This document shows positions 1-9,154 of a stretch of 48,343 nt of DNA, piece after piece (the first letter of the stretch is position 1; the number at the start of each line of letters is the position of its first letter). The notes beneath the pieces are model-generated. The model ran no database searches and was not told the DNA's origin. It saw nothing but the letters and a program-made list of their open reading frames with translations. A program made the translations under genes and the position numbers. This stretch comes from Bacteroidaceae bacterium (GTDB taxonomy: Bacteria > Bacteroidota > Bacteroidia > Bacteroidales > Bacteroidaceae), in contig JAUUPT010000029.1 of assembly GCA_030843315.1 (NCBI GenBank), positions 1 to 48,343 on the forward strand, given 5' to 3'.

Positions 1-3000
1 CTACTGAAAGTTCTATTCTCAAAAACCAATATGGCAAATATGTACGTAGATACTATTGGAAAAACTCCGAGCAAGAAATGAGAACTGTTCTTTCCAATAA
101 GCTGGCAACCGACTTTGACCGCTATTTTAGAATGAACCTTTTTGGTGCAGCTCCCATCAAACAACAACAGGCACAATTTACACTTTTTGATTTGTTTGAT
201 ACCGAATATACTGAACCTGTAAAAAAGGTAGAGCGAGGAAAAAGACCCTATACTGGCACAATAGCAGGTTGGATGAAAGAGGGTACAATGGTGGTTTTTG
301 AAGAACAGATTGGCACATTGTATTTTACACGGGATAGCTTTATGGACAGTTTAAAAGCTAATTTTATCCCTGTAAAGATGAATATTGTAAACATAGAAAG
401 AGCTGCCGACTATTTCAAAATAAGAGAAGCTTACTTCTTACTTTCACAGAATGAGGAAGAAACAAAGAAAGAATTTCCTCATTTACGTGAGAGGTTGAAC
501 GCCCATTATGATGCGTTTATTGCTAAATGGGGAGAATTTCATAGTAACGACAACAAGGAATTTATTATGTTGGATGCAATGGGCATCGAAGTATTCACCA
601 TTGAGATACAGCTTGGAAACAATGTAATCAAAGCCGACATCATGAACGAGCCTGTTGCTTTCAAGAAGATTGATACTGCCATCAAACTGCAACCATTAGA
701 AGCATTGGCAAGTAGCCTGAATTTCTACGGACAGGTAGATATGGACTATATTTCCAAGGCAACGGAGAAAGCCGAAAGTGAAATTATCGAAAGCCTGAAC
801 GGTGAAATATTCTATAATGCCATCACTGACTGTTGGGAAGAAAAGGGACGTTTCCTTGCAGGTAATGTAATTGAAAAAACCAAAAAGTTACATACACACA
901 TCGCTACGCAGACAGGACAAGCCAAAGAATGGACAAGCCAATCTATCAAAGCATTAGAAGATGTTACCCCTGAAATCATCCCTTATGAGGCATTGGAGTT
1001 TAACCTCGGGGAACGTTGGGTAGATTGTGAACTTTATTCCAATTTCGCAACAGATCTCTTTGAAATAGAAACCACCGTTACCTATTTCGATGTAAACGAT
1101 ACTTTTATTGTTTCAATGAAAGGCTATTCACCTATTGCTTATCGGGTGTATTCCGTTCGTAATCTAAACGGAGAAGGTTTATTTGTACATGCGTTGCAAG
1201 ACACTGTACCCGAATTTACAAAAGAAATATCTAAAAACGGTGAAACGGTGAAAGTCCCCGATGAAGAAGCGATACAAGAGGCAGCAACCAAAATACAGGA
1301 AATCAGAGATAAATTTAATTTATGGCTGGATAGTCAACCGATTGAAGTACGCGATGGGATTGTTAGGTTGTACAACGAACGATTTAATTGTTATGTACGT
1401 CCTGCCTATGACGGTTCGGCACAAACCTTTCCGGGGCTTTCCTTTGAACAATTTCCCTATGACGACCTTTACCAATCGCAAAAAGATGCCATTTGGATGA
1501 TTAAGCAAAATAATGGTGGGGTATGCTGGCATGAAGTAGGTGCAGGGAAAACGATGGTAATGTGTGTTGCTGCCTACGAAATGAAACGGCTAAATTTGGC
1601 GCAAAAGCCCCTTATTATCGGGCTGAAAGCGAATATCAACGAGATTGCGGATGCGTTCAAAAAAGCTTATCCTACGGCAAAACTCCTATATCCCGGCAAA
1701 GAAGATTTCACTCCGGCAAACAGGCAGGAACTGTTATCAAAAATAAAAAATTGCAACTGGGATTGTATCATTCTTACGCATGACCAGTTTGCAAAGATAC
1801 CGCAAGCGGATGAAACAGTTATTGCCATTTTAGATGAAGAGCTGGCAGACATTGACCGTTCTTTAGATGCCCTCGACCAGACAGGCAACCAATGGTGCAA
1901 CAGGAAATTGCTCAACGGATTGGAAAAGCGCAAAGAAAACCTCTTGGTAAAGCTCTCGCAGTTAAGAGATGAAATCGAAAAAAAGAAAGACGATTGCATT
2001 AATTTCCACTCAATGGGCATCGATCATATTTTTATCGACGAATCGCAGTTTTTTAAAAATTTAACATTTCAGACAAGGCATAACAGAGTAGCCGGGATTG
2101 GTAATACCGCAGGTTCGCAACGTGCTATGAACCTGTTAATCGCTATTCGTGATATTCAGATGCGTACAGGTAAAGATTTGGGAGCAACGTTTCTCTCCGG
2201 CACGGTGATTGTTAATGCGCTGACTGAATTATATGTATTGTTTAAGTATCTTCGACCGAAAGAATTAGCAAAACAGCATATCAGTTGCTTCGATGCGTGG
2301 GCTGCTATTTTCACCAAGAAAGCAAGTGATTACGAACTAAGTGTAACGGGAGCCATCAAGCGTAAAGAACGCTTCCGTACTTATATCAAAGTCCCCGAAC
2401 TTGCTTCATTCCTCCGAGAGATAACCGATTATCGTACCGCTGAAATGATTAACCTTGATGTGCCCGAGAAAAATATTCAGTTCCTCACTTCCGCCCCCAC
2501 GCTGGCGCAAGAGGAAATGATTGGTCGCCTTGTTTCGTTTGCCAATAGTGGAAATTGGACTGACCTCGACTTGCGCCAACCCGAACCTGATAATTTGGAT
2601 AAGGCGAAAATGCTTATTGCTACGGATATAGCCCGTAAAATGGCACTTGATATGAGAATGTTAGACCCTGAACGGTTTGAGGACGATCCGGCTAACAAAG
2701 CATCGCAATGTGCTGCCAAAATTTTCGAATACTATACTCGCTTCAACGAGGAAAAAGGGACTCAATTTTGCTTCTCGGATCTTAGCACATACAAGCCGAA
2801 TGAGTGGAATATTTACCAAGACATCAAAGACAAATTGGTGAACCGTTATGGCATTCCAGCACATGAAATTCAGTTCATTCATTGTGCAAAAACAGAGAAG
2901 AGCAGAAAGAAAATGATTGCTGATATGAACAGCGGTGTAATTCGTGTTCTCTTTGGTTCTACCTCAATGTTGGGTACAGGAGTTAATGCACAACAAAGAG

Positions 3001-3980
3001 CCGTAGCGGTGCATCATATTGACATTCCGTGGCGACCGGCTGATTTGGAACAACGCAACGGACGTGCTGTACGTAAAGGAAATAACGTAAAATTGTGGGG
3101 TAACAACAAAGTTGATATTTTTATTTACGGCACAGAGAAAACGCTGGATGCTTACAAGTTTAATCTGTTAAAAAACAAACAGATGTTCATCAATCAAATC
3201 AATAGCGGCACAATAGGCGCACGTAGAATTGACGAGGATTCGATGGACGAAAATAGCGGAATGAACTTTGCCGAATTTGTTGCTCTCCTTTCAGGTAACA
3301 CCGATTTATTGAACAAGTCTAAATTGGACAATAAAATCATGCAGCTTGAAAAAGAGCAAACGATTTTTAATCGAGAGCGTTACAAAGCTGAAAGGTCAAT
3401 TACCACTAATAATGAAGCCATAGAACAAGGAAAAGAGTTCATTCGAAAAGTAAACGAAGATGTTCTATATGTACGGAGTTATGAGGGGGAGAAAGCAACA
3501 ACGCTTATCGGGCAACAATTCAGCTCTTTGGAAGAGACAGGAAAAGCATTGAACCAAATAGCTAAGAGCAACCGCAATGAGCAGACTAAGCACATTGGGC
3601 ACTGCATGGGATTAAAACTTTATGTCAAAAGTGAATACCATTGGGCAGGTTCATTTGAACACAATAGCTTTTATGTCGAAGGAGTAAGCGGATTAAAATA
3701 CAGGTATGGAATAACAGGAGCTTTGCCCCTAAGCTTTAAAAGTTGTGCCGAATATCCGATTGTTACTATGGCAGGCATTGGCGACCTTATCATCCGTAAG
3801 GATAAGGAAATAGCTACGAAAGAAAGTGAAATTCCGACACTCCAAAAAATCATGCAAAATGTGTGGAGCAAAGTAGATGAACTGGCTTCATTAAAAGCCG
3901 AGCGTAAAGTTTTGCAAGAAACAATAGACAAATCCTTGAAAGAAGTAGAGGGTAGTCTTGTTACAGACAACGCAGCCTAA
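1..3980 (+). CDS. Large DNA methylase/helicase protein, C-terminal part (5' end outside window)
   Basis: The frame is open from base 3 with no stop, so the gene begins before the window; the methionine at base 78 is internal. About 1325 residues are visible. A superfamily 2 helicase core is clear: Walker A GAGKT near base 1540, a Walker B-like IDESQ near base 2033, and a motif VI-like QRNGRAVRKG near base 3051. The order and spacing resemble SNF2-type helicases. From knowledge of the family, Bacteroidales elements carry proteins of roughly 1800-2000 residues with an N-terminal N6-adenine methylase followed by this helicase, related to anti-restriction proteins of phages and plasmids; the methylase half is not visible here. 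A helical segment follows the core (about residues 1100-1325). It is followed by a strong terminator and precedes the PRTRC cassette. Role inferred: protection or processing of element DNA. Confidence 0.85.
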   Translation, partial: TESSILKNQYGKYVRRYYWKNSEQEMRTVLSNKLATDFDRYFRMNLFGAAPIKQQQAQFTLFDLFDTEYTEPVKKVERGKRPYTGTIAGWMKEGTMVVFEEQIGTLYFTRDSFMDSLKANFIPVKMNIVNIERAADYFKIREAYFLLSQNEEETKKEFPHLRERLNAHYDAFIAKWGEFHSNDNKEFIMLDAMGIEVFTIEIQLGNNVIKADIMNEPVAFKKIDTAIKLQPLEALASSLNFYGQVDMDYISKATEKAESEIIESLNGEIFYNAITDCWEEKGRFLAGNVIEKTKKLHTHIATQTGQAKEWTSQSIKALEDVTPEIIPYEALEFNLGERWVDCELYSNFATDLFEIETTVTYFDVNDTFIVSMKGYSPIAYRVYSVRNLNGEGLFVHALQDTVPEFTKEISKNGETVKVPDEEAIQEAATKIQEIRDKFNLWLDSQPIEVRDGIVRLYNERFNCYVRPAYDGSAQTFPGLSFEQFPYDDLYQSQKDAIWMIKQNNGGVCWHEVGAGKTMVMCVAAYEMKRLNLAQKPLIIGLKANINEIADAFKKAYPTAKLLYPGKEDFTPANRQELLSKIKNCNWDCIILTHDQFAKIPQADETVIAILDEELADIDRSLDALDQTGNQWCNRKLLNGLEKRKENLLVKLSQLRDEIEKKKDDCINFHSMGIDHIFIDESQFFKNLTFQTRHNRVAGIGNTAGSQRAMNLLIAIRDIQMRTGKDLGATFLSGTVIVNALTELYVLFKYLRPKELAKQHISCFDAWAAIFTKKASDYELSVTGAIKRKERFRTYIKVPELASFLREITDYRTAEMINLDVPEKNIQFLTSAPTLAQEEMIGRLVSFANSGNWTDLDLRQPEPDNLDKAKMLIATDIARKMALDMRMLDPERFEDDPANKASQCAAKIFEYYTRFNEEKGTQFCFSDLSTYKPNEWNIYQDIKDKLVNRYGIPAHEIQFIHCAKTEKSRKKMIADMNSGVIRVLFGSTSMLGTGVNAQQRAVAVHHIDIPWRPADLEQRNGRAVRKGNNVKLWGNNKVDIFIYGTEKTLDAYKFNLLKNKQMFINQINSGTIGARRIDEDSMDENSGMNFAEFVALLSGNTDLLNKSKLDNKIMQLEKEQTIFNRERYKAERSITTNNEAIEQGKEFIRKVNEDVLYVRSYEGEKATTLIGQQFSSLEETGKALNQIAKSNRNEQTKHIGHCMGLKLYVKSEYHWAGSFEHNSFYVEGVSGLKYRYGITGALPLSFKSCAEYPIVTMAGIGDLIIRKDKEIATKESEIPTLQKIMQNVWSKVDELASLKAERKVLQETIDKSLKEVEGSLVTDNAA

Positions 3981-4004
3981 ACAAAACTTTATATTAACCG
4001 TTTT

Positions 4005-4043
4005 TCCCGTCCGGTAGTAGTTGCTATAGGACGGGATTTTTTT
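4005..4043 (+). terminator. Rho-independent terminator after the helicase gene
   Basis: A perfect 8-bp stem (TCCCGTCC at 4005-4012 and GGACGGGA at 4029-4036) is followed directly by a run of T residues. It sits 25 bases after the helicase stop codon. Confidence 0.85.
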
Positions 4044-4581
4044 CTCTCAAACAAGGGCGGTGGGCGGATTTCCTTTTATACCACCGTTCCTTTGGAATGT
4101 CCTGTCACACCGCGTCGCGAAGTAATTAGGAATGAAAGTCCCGATTGTGACAGAGATTACGGGCAAAGTGCCATCTTCGGGAAGACCACACTTCACCCCT
4201 CTGTCACGGACATACATTCCGAATTCCTATCTCTCTGTTTTCGTTCCATACCTTTCCAAAGGGCGGTTTCCCTTTTTTATTATCATTTTTCATCCCTTTT
4301 ATAAAGCTTCAACTCCCTTCCTTTTATAACGGCCTCCTTTCCCGGAAGCCTCACTTCAGAAGCCCGTCATTATTTATCCGCAAAGTTAGAAGCGCTAAAT
4401 TTCGTTTCTTGCAAGTTCAAGCACTTCGTGTATTTTCCGAAAATCTTCCTTTCCCGATGGTCAAGAGTATTTCCGGCAATAAACTTGACTGGAAACGATA
4501 CGCTTCTTTGGGGCAGATAAAAAATTAACAGTCTTCCTGAAGTAAGGGTTCTTACAAAAGGGAAATATAAAACTTAAAAGT
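4044..4581. other. Gene-poor gap with repeats upstream of the PRTRC cassette
   Basis: No convincing gene was found here. It holds three exact copies of CCTTTTATA (4072-4080, 4295-4303, 4320-4328). It also holds inverted repeats: GGAATG at 4094 with CATTCC ending at 4220, and CTGTCACA at 4102-4109 with TGTGACAG at 4146-4153, with a further CTGTCAC at 4201-4207. A small hairpin (GTAAG/CTTAC near 4542-4555) lies just before protein E. The region must contain the PRTRC promoter, but no good TTTG/TAnnTTTG pair was found. Confidence 0.5.
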
Positions 4582-5079
4582 ATGTTTAATGAATTAGCAG
4601 AATTGATGTCAGACAGGGATATAATCACCCTTACACTGACAAAAGTGAATGGAAAAATGAGTGTGTCGGTTATGCCAACTAAAACAGGGTTGAAAGACGA
4701 AGCCAAAGGTAAGCTGTCTCCTATAATTGTGAGTGGAACACCCGATGAACTGGACGCAGAGTTTATTCAGGCTATCTGCCAACCTCTTACCAAAGCGACC
4801 GGATTATTGACTAACATGGACACCTTTGAGAAATCAATCGAAGCAGCGGAAGCAGCATCCAAAGCCACTACGGAAGCCAAGAAAAAAGAAGAGAAAGAGG
4901 GCAAAGCTTTCAGTGAGAAGATGAAAAAGGTAGAAACGTTGTTCAATGAGAAGAAATATGCCGAAGCAGCCATTCTACTCAAAACGGCAACCGAAATGCC
5001 TACTGCGGATGCAAAACAATGTGAGGTATTAAAAAACAAAATTAGTGTAGAACTGAACAGTGGTACATTGTTCGCTTAA
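4582..5079 (+). CDS. PRTRC system protein E
   Basis: The protein has 165 residues. The N-terminal half (about 1-75) matches what I know of PRTRC protein E: a start of the type FNELAEL..DRDIITLTLTK and a compact alpha/beta region. Residues about 85-125 are rich in alanine, lysine and glutamate and probably form a coiled coil. A short TPR-like helical region (FNEKKYAEAAILL) follows. It opens an operon with proteins C, F, B and ThiF, with only 14 bases before protein C. PRTRC stands for ParB-related, ThiF-related cassette. The biochemical role of protein E is not known. Assignment rests on sequence feel and neighbours. Confidence 0.75.
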   Translation: MFNELAELMSDRDIITLTLTKVNGKMSVSVMPTKTGLKDEAKGKLSPIIVSGTPDELDAEFIQAICQPLTKATGLLTNMDTFEKSIEAAEAASKATTEAKKKEEKEGKAFSEKMKKVETLFNEKKYAEAAILLKTATEMPTADAKQCEVLKNKISVELNSGTLFA

Positions 5080-5093
5080 TAAACAGATAGATT

Positions 5094-5303
5094 ATGGCTT
5101 TAGAAGTTACAGGGCTGAAACGTATATTCATGTACAACGAAACGGAATTGACAGACCCCAATCCCGAACTCACTCCCGATGAAGTACTTGCTTTCTACTC
5201 CAACAGTTATCCCGAACTGACCACCAGCAGTATTCACGGACAGATTACGGAAAAAGGCACTATGGAATATCAATTCAAGACTACGATAGGAACAAAAGGT
5301 TAA
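5094..5303 (+). CDS. PRTRC system protein C, prokaryotic ubiquitin-like protein
   Basis: This 69-residue protein matches PRTRC protein C, which I recall is grouped with the prokaryotic ubiquitin-like family (Prok_Ub). Visible features are a beta-strand start (LEVTGLKRIFMYN), a conserved LTPDEVLAFYSNSYPEL segment in the middle, and an end at TIGTKG directly before the stop. The last residue is therefore glycine, as expected for a mature ubiquitin-like modifier that an E1 could adenylate without prior trimming. The genes downstream encode the E2-like and E1-like partners. Conjugation to targets is inferred from the gene set and is not shown by the sequence. Confidence 0.8.
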   Translation: MALEVTGLKRIFMYNETELTDPNPELTPDEVLAFYSNSYPELTTSSIHGQITEKGTMEYQFKTTIGTKG

Positions 5304-5327
5304 TCACTCACTTATGTCAGAAAAATC

Positions 5328-6437
5328 ATGCAACAACCAATGGTTTCACCAACGCTTAGGGCGAATACTACTTCGAGAAAAGCAGGTTCAGAATACAGGG
5401 GTATCCGTCCGAAAAGTACGGGTACTGCCCAAGTCGTCACAAATAACTCATTTTTAAAGGAGCAATTCACTGATTTACGCCTAACAGAAATAGAGACAAT
5501 CTTCGATACCAATCGGGTAACTAACACCGAAAAGAATATCGAAAAATTGATAAAGGCAGCGTCAAACTATTTCTCCCTATATGGGAAAGAATTATTGTTC
5601 AAGCCTTGTGGAATATTCGGTCGGGATATAACAGACTTAATCAATAGGGTTACAGAGTTGTTACCGGAGCATCAGTTATTGAATGTAGACTATTCAGACG
5701 ATGAATTTATCTTTGTCGTATATCAGTCACACCCAACATTTACATGGGACACCATTTGCTATATTCCTATTTCGATAGCCAAGACGATGCGCCCGAAGAT
5801 AAGGAAACTATTCATCCGCTTCATCGCTTTTATGATGCAACGAAATTACATTCCGTTCATCAAAGACACCACCAACTTTGAAATCTTCATTGAGGATGTT
5901 CAATATCAGATGAAAGAAGAAAAAGAAGAAGTAGACGAGAAAGTAATACAGATGATGCGTTCCTACAAGAACTCAAAAGGAGAAGCAAATCGGTTCATCA
6001 AACTGATAGAAGAAAACAAGGATATAAATCCATGCTGCTTGCTTGACGAACTGAAAAGTATCAAACGTCTTTCCAAGGATGAAACGGAACAGGTCAAGTG
6101 TATGATTAGGGGGATAGAGCTAATGTGTACCGATGTGCTAACAAGCTACATCTATGATGATACCTACGAAGAATATAACCAAGAGCGTAATAATGAAGAA
6201 ATAGAATGGCACAATCTTATATCCGTCTCATGGGGAATGCCAACAGAAGACCCCATCGTAGAATATCATTTTCAAATGGTTAATGATGAATGTAGTAATA
6301 TGGGAGCTACAGAGCCACTCTCTTTTCTCATTCTTTCTCCTGAAAAGCAAGAAAAACTATCTTCTTGCGAATTTCCTTATCAATGGCTCAAATATCTATG
6401 TAATGACTATTTTGAACATTTAGTAATCAATGAATAA
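5328..6437 (+). CDS. PRTRC system protein F (probable)
   Basis: This 369-residue protein sits in the usual slot between proteins C and B. The first 45 residues are polar and rich in threonine and serine, probably disordered. The rest is mixed alpha/beta with a lysine/glutamate-rich helical stretch near residues 190-225. No catalytic motif was recognised, in particular no JAB-type HxH...D metal site. The start at 5328 lies 24 bases after the protein C stop, and the 3' end overlaps protein B by 8 bases, indicating translational coupling. Name given by position and length. Confidence 0.6.
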   Translation: MQQPMVSPTLRANTTSRKAGSEYRGIRPKSTGTAQVVTNNSFLKEQFTDLRLTEIETIFDTNRVTNTEKNIEKLIKAASNYFSLYGKELLFKPCGIFGRDITDLINRVTELLPEHQLLNVDYSDDEFIFVVYQSHPTFTWDTICYIPISIAKTMRPKIRKLFIRFIAFMMQRNYIPFIKDTTNFEIFIEDVQYQMKEEKEEVDEKVIQMMRSYKNSKGEANRFIKLIEENKDINPCCLLDELKSIKRLSKDETEQVKCMIRGIELMCTDVLTSYIYDDTYEEYNQERNNEEIEWHNLISVSWGMPTEDPIVEYHFQMVNDECSNMGATEPLSFLILSPEKQEKLSSCEFPYQWLKYLCNDYFEHLVINE

Positions 6438-7113
6438 ACTAACAGAACAACTAAGAACAAGATTAACGCCTAAAATGGCGATTATCGTGTACAGTGACAA
6501 GGATGAAAATAACATCTACCTCGAACGCAGAGACATCGTAAAAGGTAATATGGGAGCGGGAATACCACTAACAGAAGAGTGTATCAGAGATATAGCGGAA
6601 ATGACGCTTGATACAACTAAAAGGGAGTTGCACGGTATTATTCCATCTAATATGCTGTATGCAGACGGACGAAAAGGATATGAAAAATATATATGGTTTG
6701 AAAAGCCGCAGAAGCGGATGCACTTTTTCAGCAAACGATTGGCTATTTCTAATGGAGAGTTATACACACCATCTCTCTTGTATATTGCAATTCAAAACAC
6801 CCTTGCCATATATGCCTTTATCGGTGACAATCCCGACACACAGCTCTATCGTGCCCCATATTTTAATGTATCGGAAACGTATGTTTGCTTGGGTAATTCC
6901 AAACTATCCGAAATAGCGGACATGACTTATACTAACATTATGGAATACTGGGAAAAAATGTTTTGGCTTTCTGAATTTGACCATATTTTGGGCACAAATC
7001 CCATCGTGTCTAACCTTTCTCTTTTATCCAAAAGATTGATAAAAACAGGTGAGCCGTTTCCTGTCACTGAACTTATCCCTATAAATAAAACACTTAACGA
7101 CTTTTTACGATGA
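6430..7113 (+). CDS. PRTRC system protein B, E2-like ubiquitin-conjugating fold
   Basis: This 227-residue protein matches PRTRC protein B, which belongs to a prokaryotic E2-like family. The telling segment is APYFNVSETYVCLGN around residues 142-155. It mirrors the eukaryotic E2 active site pattern HPN...G.ICL and puts the likely catalytic cysteine at residue 153 (codon at 6886). Before it lie the strands expected of an E2 core. It overlaps protein F by 8 bases and the ThiF gene by 4 bases (ATGA), so E2 and E1 are translationally coupled. It should receive the protein C modifier from the ThiF E1; the target is unknown. Confidence 0.8.
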   Translation: MNKLTEQLRTRLTPKMAIIVYSDKDENNIYLERRDIVKGNMGAGIPLTEECIRDIAEMTLDTTKRELHGIIPSNMLYADGRKGYEKYIWFEKPQKRMHFFSKRLAISNGELYTPSLLYIAIQNTLAIYAFIGDNPDTQLYRAPYFNVSETYVCLGNSKLSEIADMTYTNIMEYWEKMFWLSEFDHILGTNPIVSNLSLLSKRLIKTGEPFPVTELIPINKTLNDFLR

Positions 7114-7883
7114 AAAAAGTACATTACACAAACGCCTATTTAGTGCAACCCCAGCATCGGGTTTCTATTCATCTCATTGGTGCAGGAGGAACAGGTTCAC
7201 AAGTATTGGAGGCATTGGCACGCATGGATTCCGCTCTCGCACGATTGGGACATCCCGGACTGGATGTTTCCGTATTTGATGCCGATGAAGTGTCTGAAGC
7301 AAATATTGGTAGACAACTTTTCAGTCCTGCCGATATAGGACTGAACAAATCCGTTTGCCTTGTGACACGCATCAATCAATTTTTCGGGTTAGATTGGATG
7401 GCAGTCCCCGAGATGTACGCAGAAGATACCACGACTGCCAACATTACCATTTCTTGTGTGGACAACGTGAAAAGCAGAATGGTAATCCATCGCAATTTAA
7501 AGGTACGAACCAAAATAGCTTGTGATAATTATGAAGTACCCTTTTATTGGCTGGATTTCGGCAATACACAAAAAACAGGGCAAGCCATTTTGGGGACGAT
7601 AAAGAAATGCAAACAGCCCGAAGACACGGAATTTGAAGCGATTGCAGTACTGCCAACTATCTGCGATCTGTTTGACCTCACACAGGTCAATGAACAAGAC
7701 AGCGGTCCGAGTTGCTCTGTTGCCGAAGCGTTAAGGAAGCAAGATTTGTTTATCAACTCCACCTTGGCACAAATGGGATGTGCCTTACTGTGGAAGCTAT
7801 TCAGGGAGGGAAAGATTGAGCAGCAAGGCATATTCCTCAATCTCACAACAATGAAAGCCAATCCGCTACCAGTCGGGGGTTAA
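7110..7883 (+). CDS. PRTRC system ThiF-family protein, E1-like adenylating enzyme
   Basis: The protein has 257 residues and the full E1/ThiF core: nucleotide-binding GAGGTGS at residues 24-30, the FDADEVSEANIGRQLF segment that supplies the aspartate, asparagine and arginine-glutamine of the active site, a lysine in GLNKS, and the magnesium-binding aspartate in SCVDN. A candidate catalytic cysteine is C202 in SGPSCSVAEAL. It should adenylate the C-terminal glycine of protein C and pass it as a thioester to protein B. It is the last gene of the cassette and is followed by a 700-base gap rich in the CCTTTTATA motif. Confidence 0.9.
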   Translation: MKKVHYTNAYLVQPQHRVSIHLIGAGGTGSQVLEALARMDSALARLGHPGLDVSVFDADEVSEANIGRQLFSPADIGLNKSVCLVTRINQFFGLDWMAVPEMYAEDTTTANITISCVDNVKSRMVIHRNLKVRTKIACDNYEVPFYWLDFGNTQKTGQAILGTIKKCKQPEDTEFEAIAVLPTICDLFDLTQVNEQDSGPSCSVAEALRKQDLFINSTLAQMGCALLWKLFREGKIEQQGIFLNLTTMKANPLPVGG

Positions 7884-7910
7884 TACCCTCCGGCTTTCTT
7901 TTCAGGTTTT

Positions 7911-7965
7911 CCTTTTATACCTCCCGACAGCCATCCTTTTATAAGAATACATATTCCCTTTTATA
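7911..7965 (+). repeat. Cluster of three CCTTTTATA direct repeats
   Basis: Exact 9-base copies start at 7911, 7935 and 7957, spaced 24 and 22 bases apart, all in the same orientation, close to two helical turns each. Five further exact copies occur at 4072, 4295, 4320, 8967 and 9531. The near-helical spacing is iteron-like. Confidence 0.6.
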
Positions 7966-8398
7966 CACGAACATATCCGCCCTCCCTATTATAAAACATA
8001 CTATGTAGTTTCCGTACCTCATGCGAGTTCCGCTCAATCCTACGAGAATACACTGAGCACTCTTTCAAATCCAACACACCAACATCGGTATGCGATTCAT
8101 AAACAAGAATTCCAATCATTTGTTAGATGCAGCCCTCACTGAACCCCATTGGATGCCAGGTCACCAATAATTGCTCCGGGCGGCTATCCTCCATGTAACA
8201 ATCCTGTTTTCCACTTTATACGTTTCACCTTACCTTTTTTGCTGTAGACCGCAATGAGAAGCTCTCTGTACATCTTTTCATTGATGCAGTATTTCTACAT
8301 CAGCCCGTCACCCGTTCTTCATAATCCCTCTTTATCATCGGCTCGTTTCAAGAAGTCAAAAAAAATATTTTATTACCAGCAAATTTAGGGCAAGGAGC

Positions 8399-8414
8399 GA
8401 ACCCGAAAGGGTTC
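8399..8414. other. Perfect GAAA-tetraloop hairpin
   Basis: Arms GAACCC (8399-8404) and GGGTTC (8409-8414) enclose a GAAA loop. No T-run follows, so it is not an obvious terminator. It lies about 170 bases upstream of the ssb start and may be part of its leader RNA. Confidence 0.45.
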
Positions 8415-8585
8415 TTCGGAGACGGATAAATCCTTTCACAAGGTTAGATGAATTCAGACGAAAATTCTTCCGACATTCTCTGAACGTGGCGTAATTGTCG
8501 CTGAAACCTTGTGTACTCCCTCTTTCTTGCTCCAATGATGCTGGCATAAAATTAATTTATTTTCAACTTCTAAAAAATTACGATC

Positions 8586-8903
8586 ATGAAAAGAGTAAAC
8601 AATTTCGAGTTCACTGGTAACTGTACGACAGATGCAAAAATCATCACTTGCAACAACGGAAAGCAGAAAGCAACGTTCAGTGTTGCGGTTAATTATTACA
8701 GCAAAAACAAGGAAGGCAAGGACGAATCCGTAGTGGAATACTACAATGTAGAAACATGGAAGACAACCGCTTTTGACCTTATCAAGAAAGGTGCTTCCGT
8801 AATAGTCAAAGGTTTCCGCAAGGGCTGCCTCTTCAACGAAAAACCGTATTTCATCATTGTCTCCAATGACATCGAGGCTTTTGTTCCAGACCCGAAAGAG
8901 TAA
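8586..8903 (+). CDS. ssb: Single-stranded DNA-binding protein
   Basis: The protein has 105 residues and a classic OB-fold SSB layout: FEFTGNCTTDAKI at the start, FSVAVNYY in the middle, and VEYYNVETW followed by LIKKGASVIVKGF. It is shorter than chromosomal SSBs of about 115-180 residues, because it lacks the long disordered linker and the usual acidic DDDIPF-like tip. It ends instead with FVPDPKE. It stands alone between two gaps with its own terminator. It should coat single-stranded element DNA during replication or after transfer; without the acidic tip it may not recruit host partners. Confidence 0.88.
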   Translation: MKRVNNFEFTGNCTTDAKIITCNNGKQKATFSVAVNYYSKNKEGKDESVVEYYNVETWKTTAFDLIKKGASVIVKGFRKGCLFNEKPYFIIVSNDIEAFVPDPKE

Positions 8904-8922
8904 CAGGAACTTCGTTCCAGAG

Positions 8923-8954
8923 AAAGCGGCTCGCAAGAGTCGCTTTTCTTTTTT
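8923..8954 (+). terminator. Rho-independent terminator after ssb
   Basis: Stem AAAGCGGCTC (8923-8932) with GAGTCGCTTT (8937-8946), one mismatch, loop GCAA, followed by a T-rich tract to 8954. It lies 20 bases after the ssb stop codon. Confidence 0.8.
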
Positions 8955-9154
8955 CCCCACCCGTCACCTTTTATATATGCCCGCCTACGCACGCACCAAG
9001 CAACCGCAGTTCTTCCCTTTTTTAGCCCCTCCTTTCCCTCTTTTATCTTTCATTTCTTGCGCTTGAAAGAAGTGAAAGAAAACTCCTTTTAGTTCATTTT
9101 GCCATCCTTTTTTATACCCCTACTTTTGGCATCCTTGAAAAAAGATTTTCAAAA

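Larger units (their letters stand above)
7884..8585. other. Gene-poor gap with motif repeats between ThiF and ssb genes
   Basis: No gene found on either strand. Three exact CCTTTTATA copies lie close together (7911-7919, 7935-7943, 7957-7965), with looser variants (CTATTATAAA near 7985 and CACTTTATAC near 8213). A hairpin with near-complementary arms lies around 8283-8303. A perfect GAACCC-GAAA-GGGTTC hairpin lies at 8399-8414. The stretch resembles a control or origin region more than a decayed gene. Confidence 0.45.

Noticed and set aside
5314..5448. A 44-codon reading (MSEKSCNNQW...) overlapping the start of PRTRC protein F in another frame.
   Set aside because: It lies over the plausible start of protein F, has no family resemblance, and ends inside that gene. 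Treated as a chance frame.
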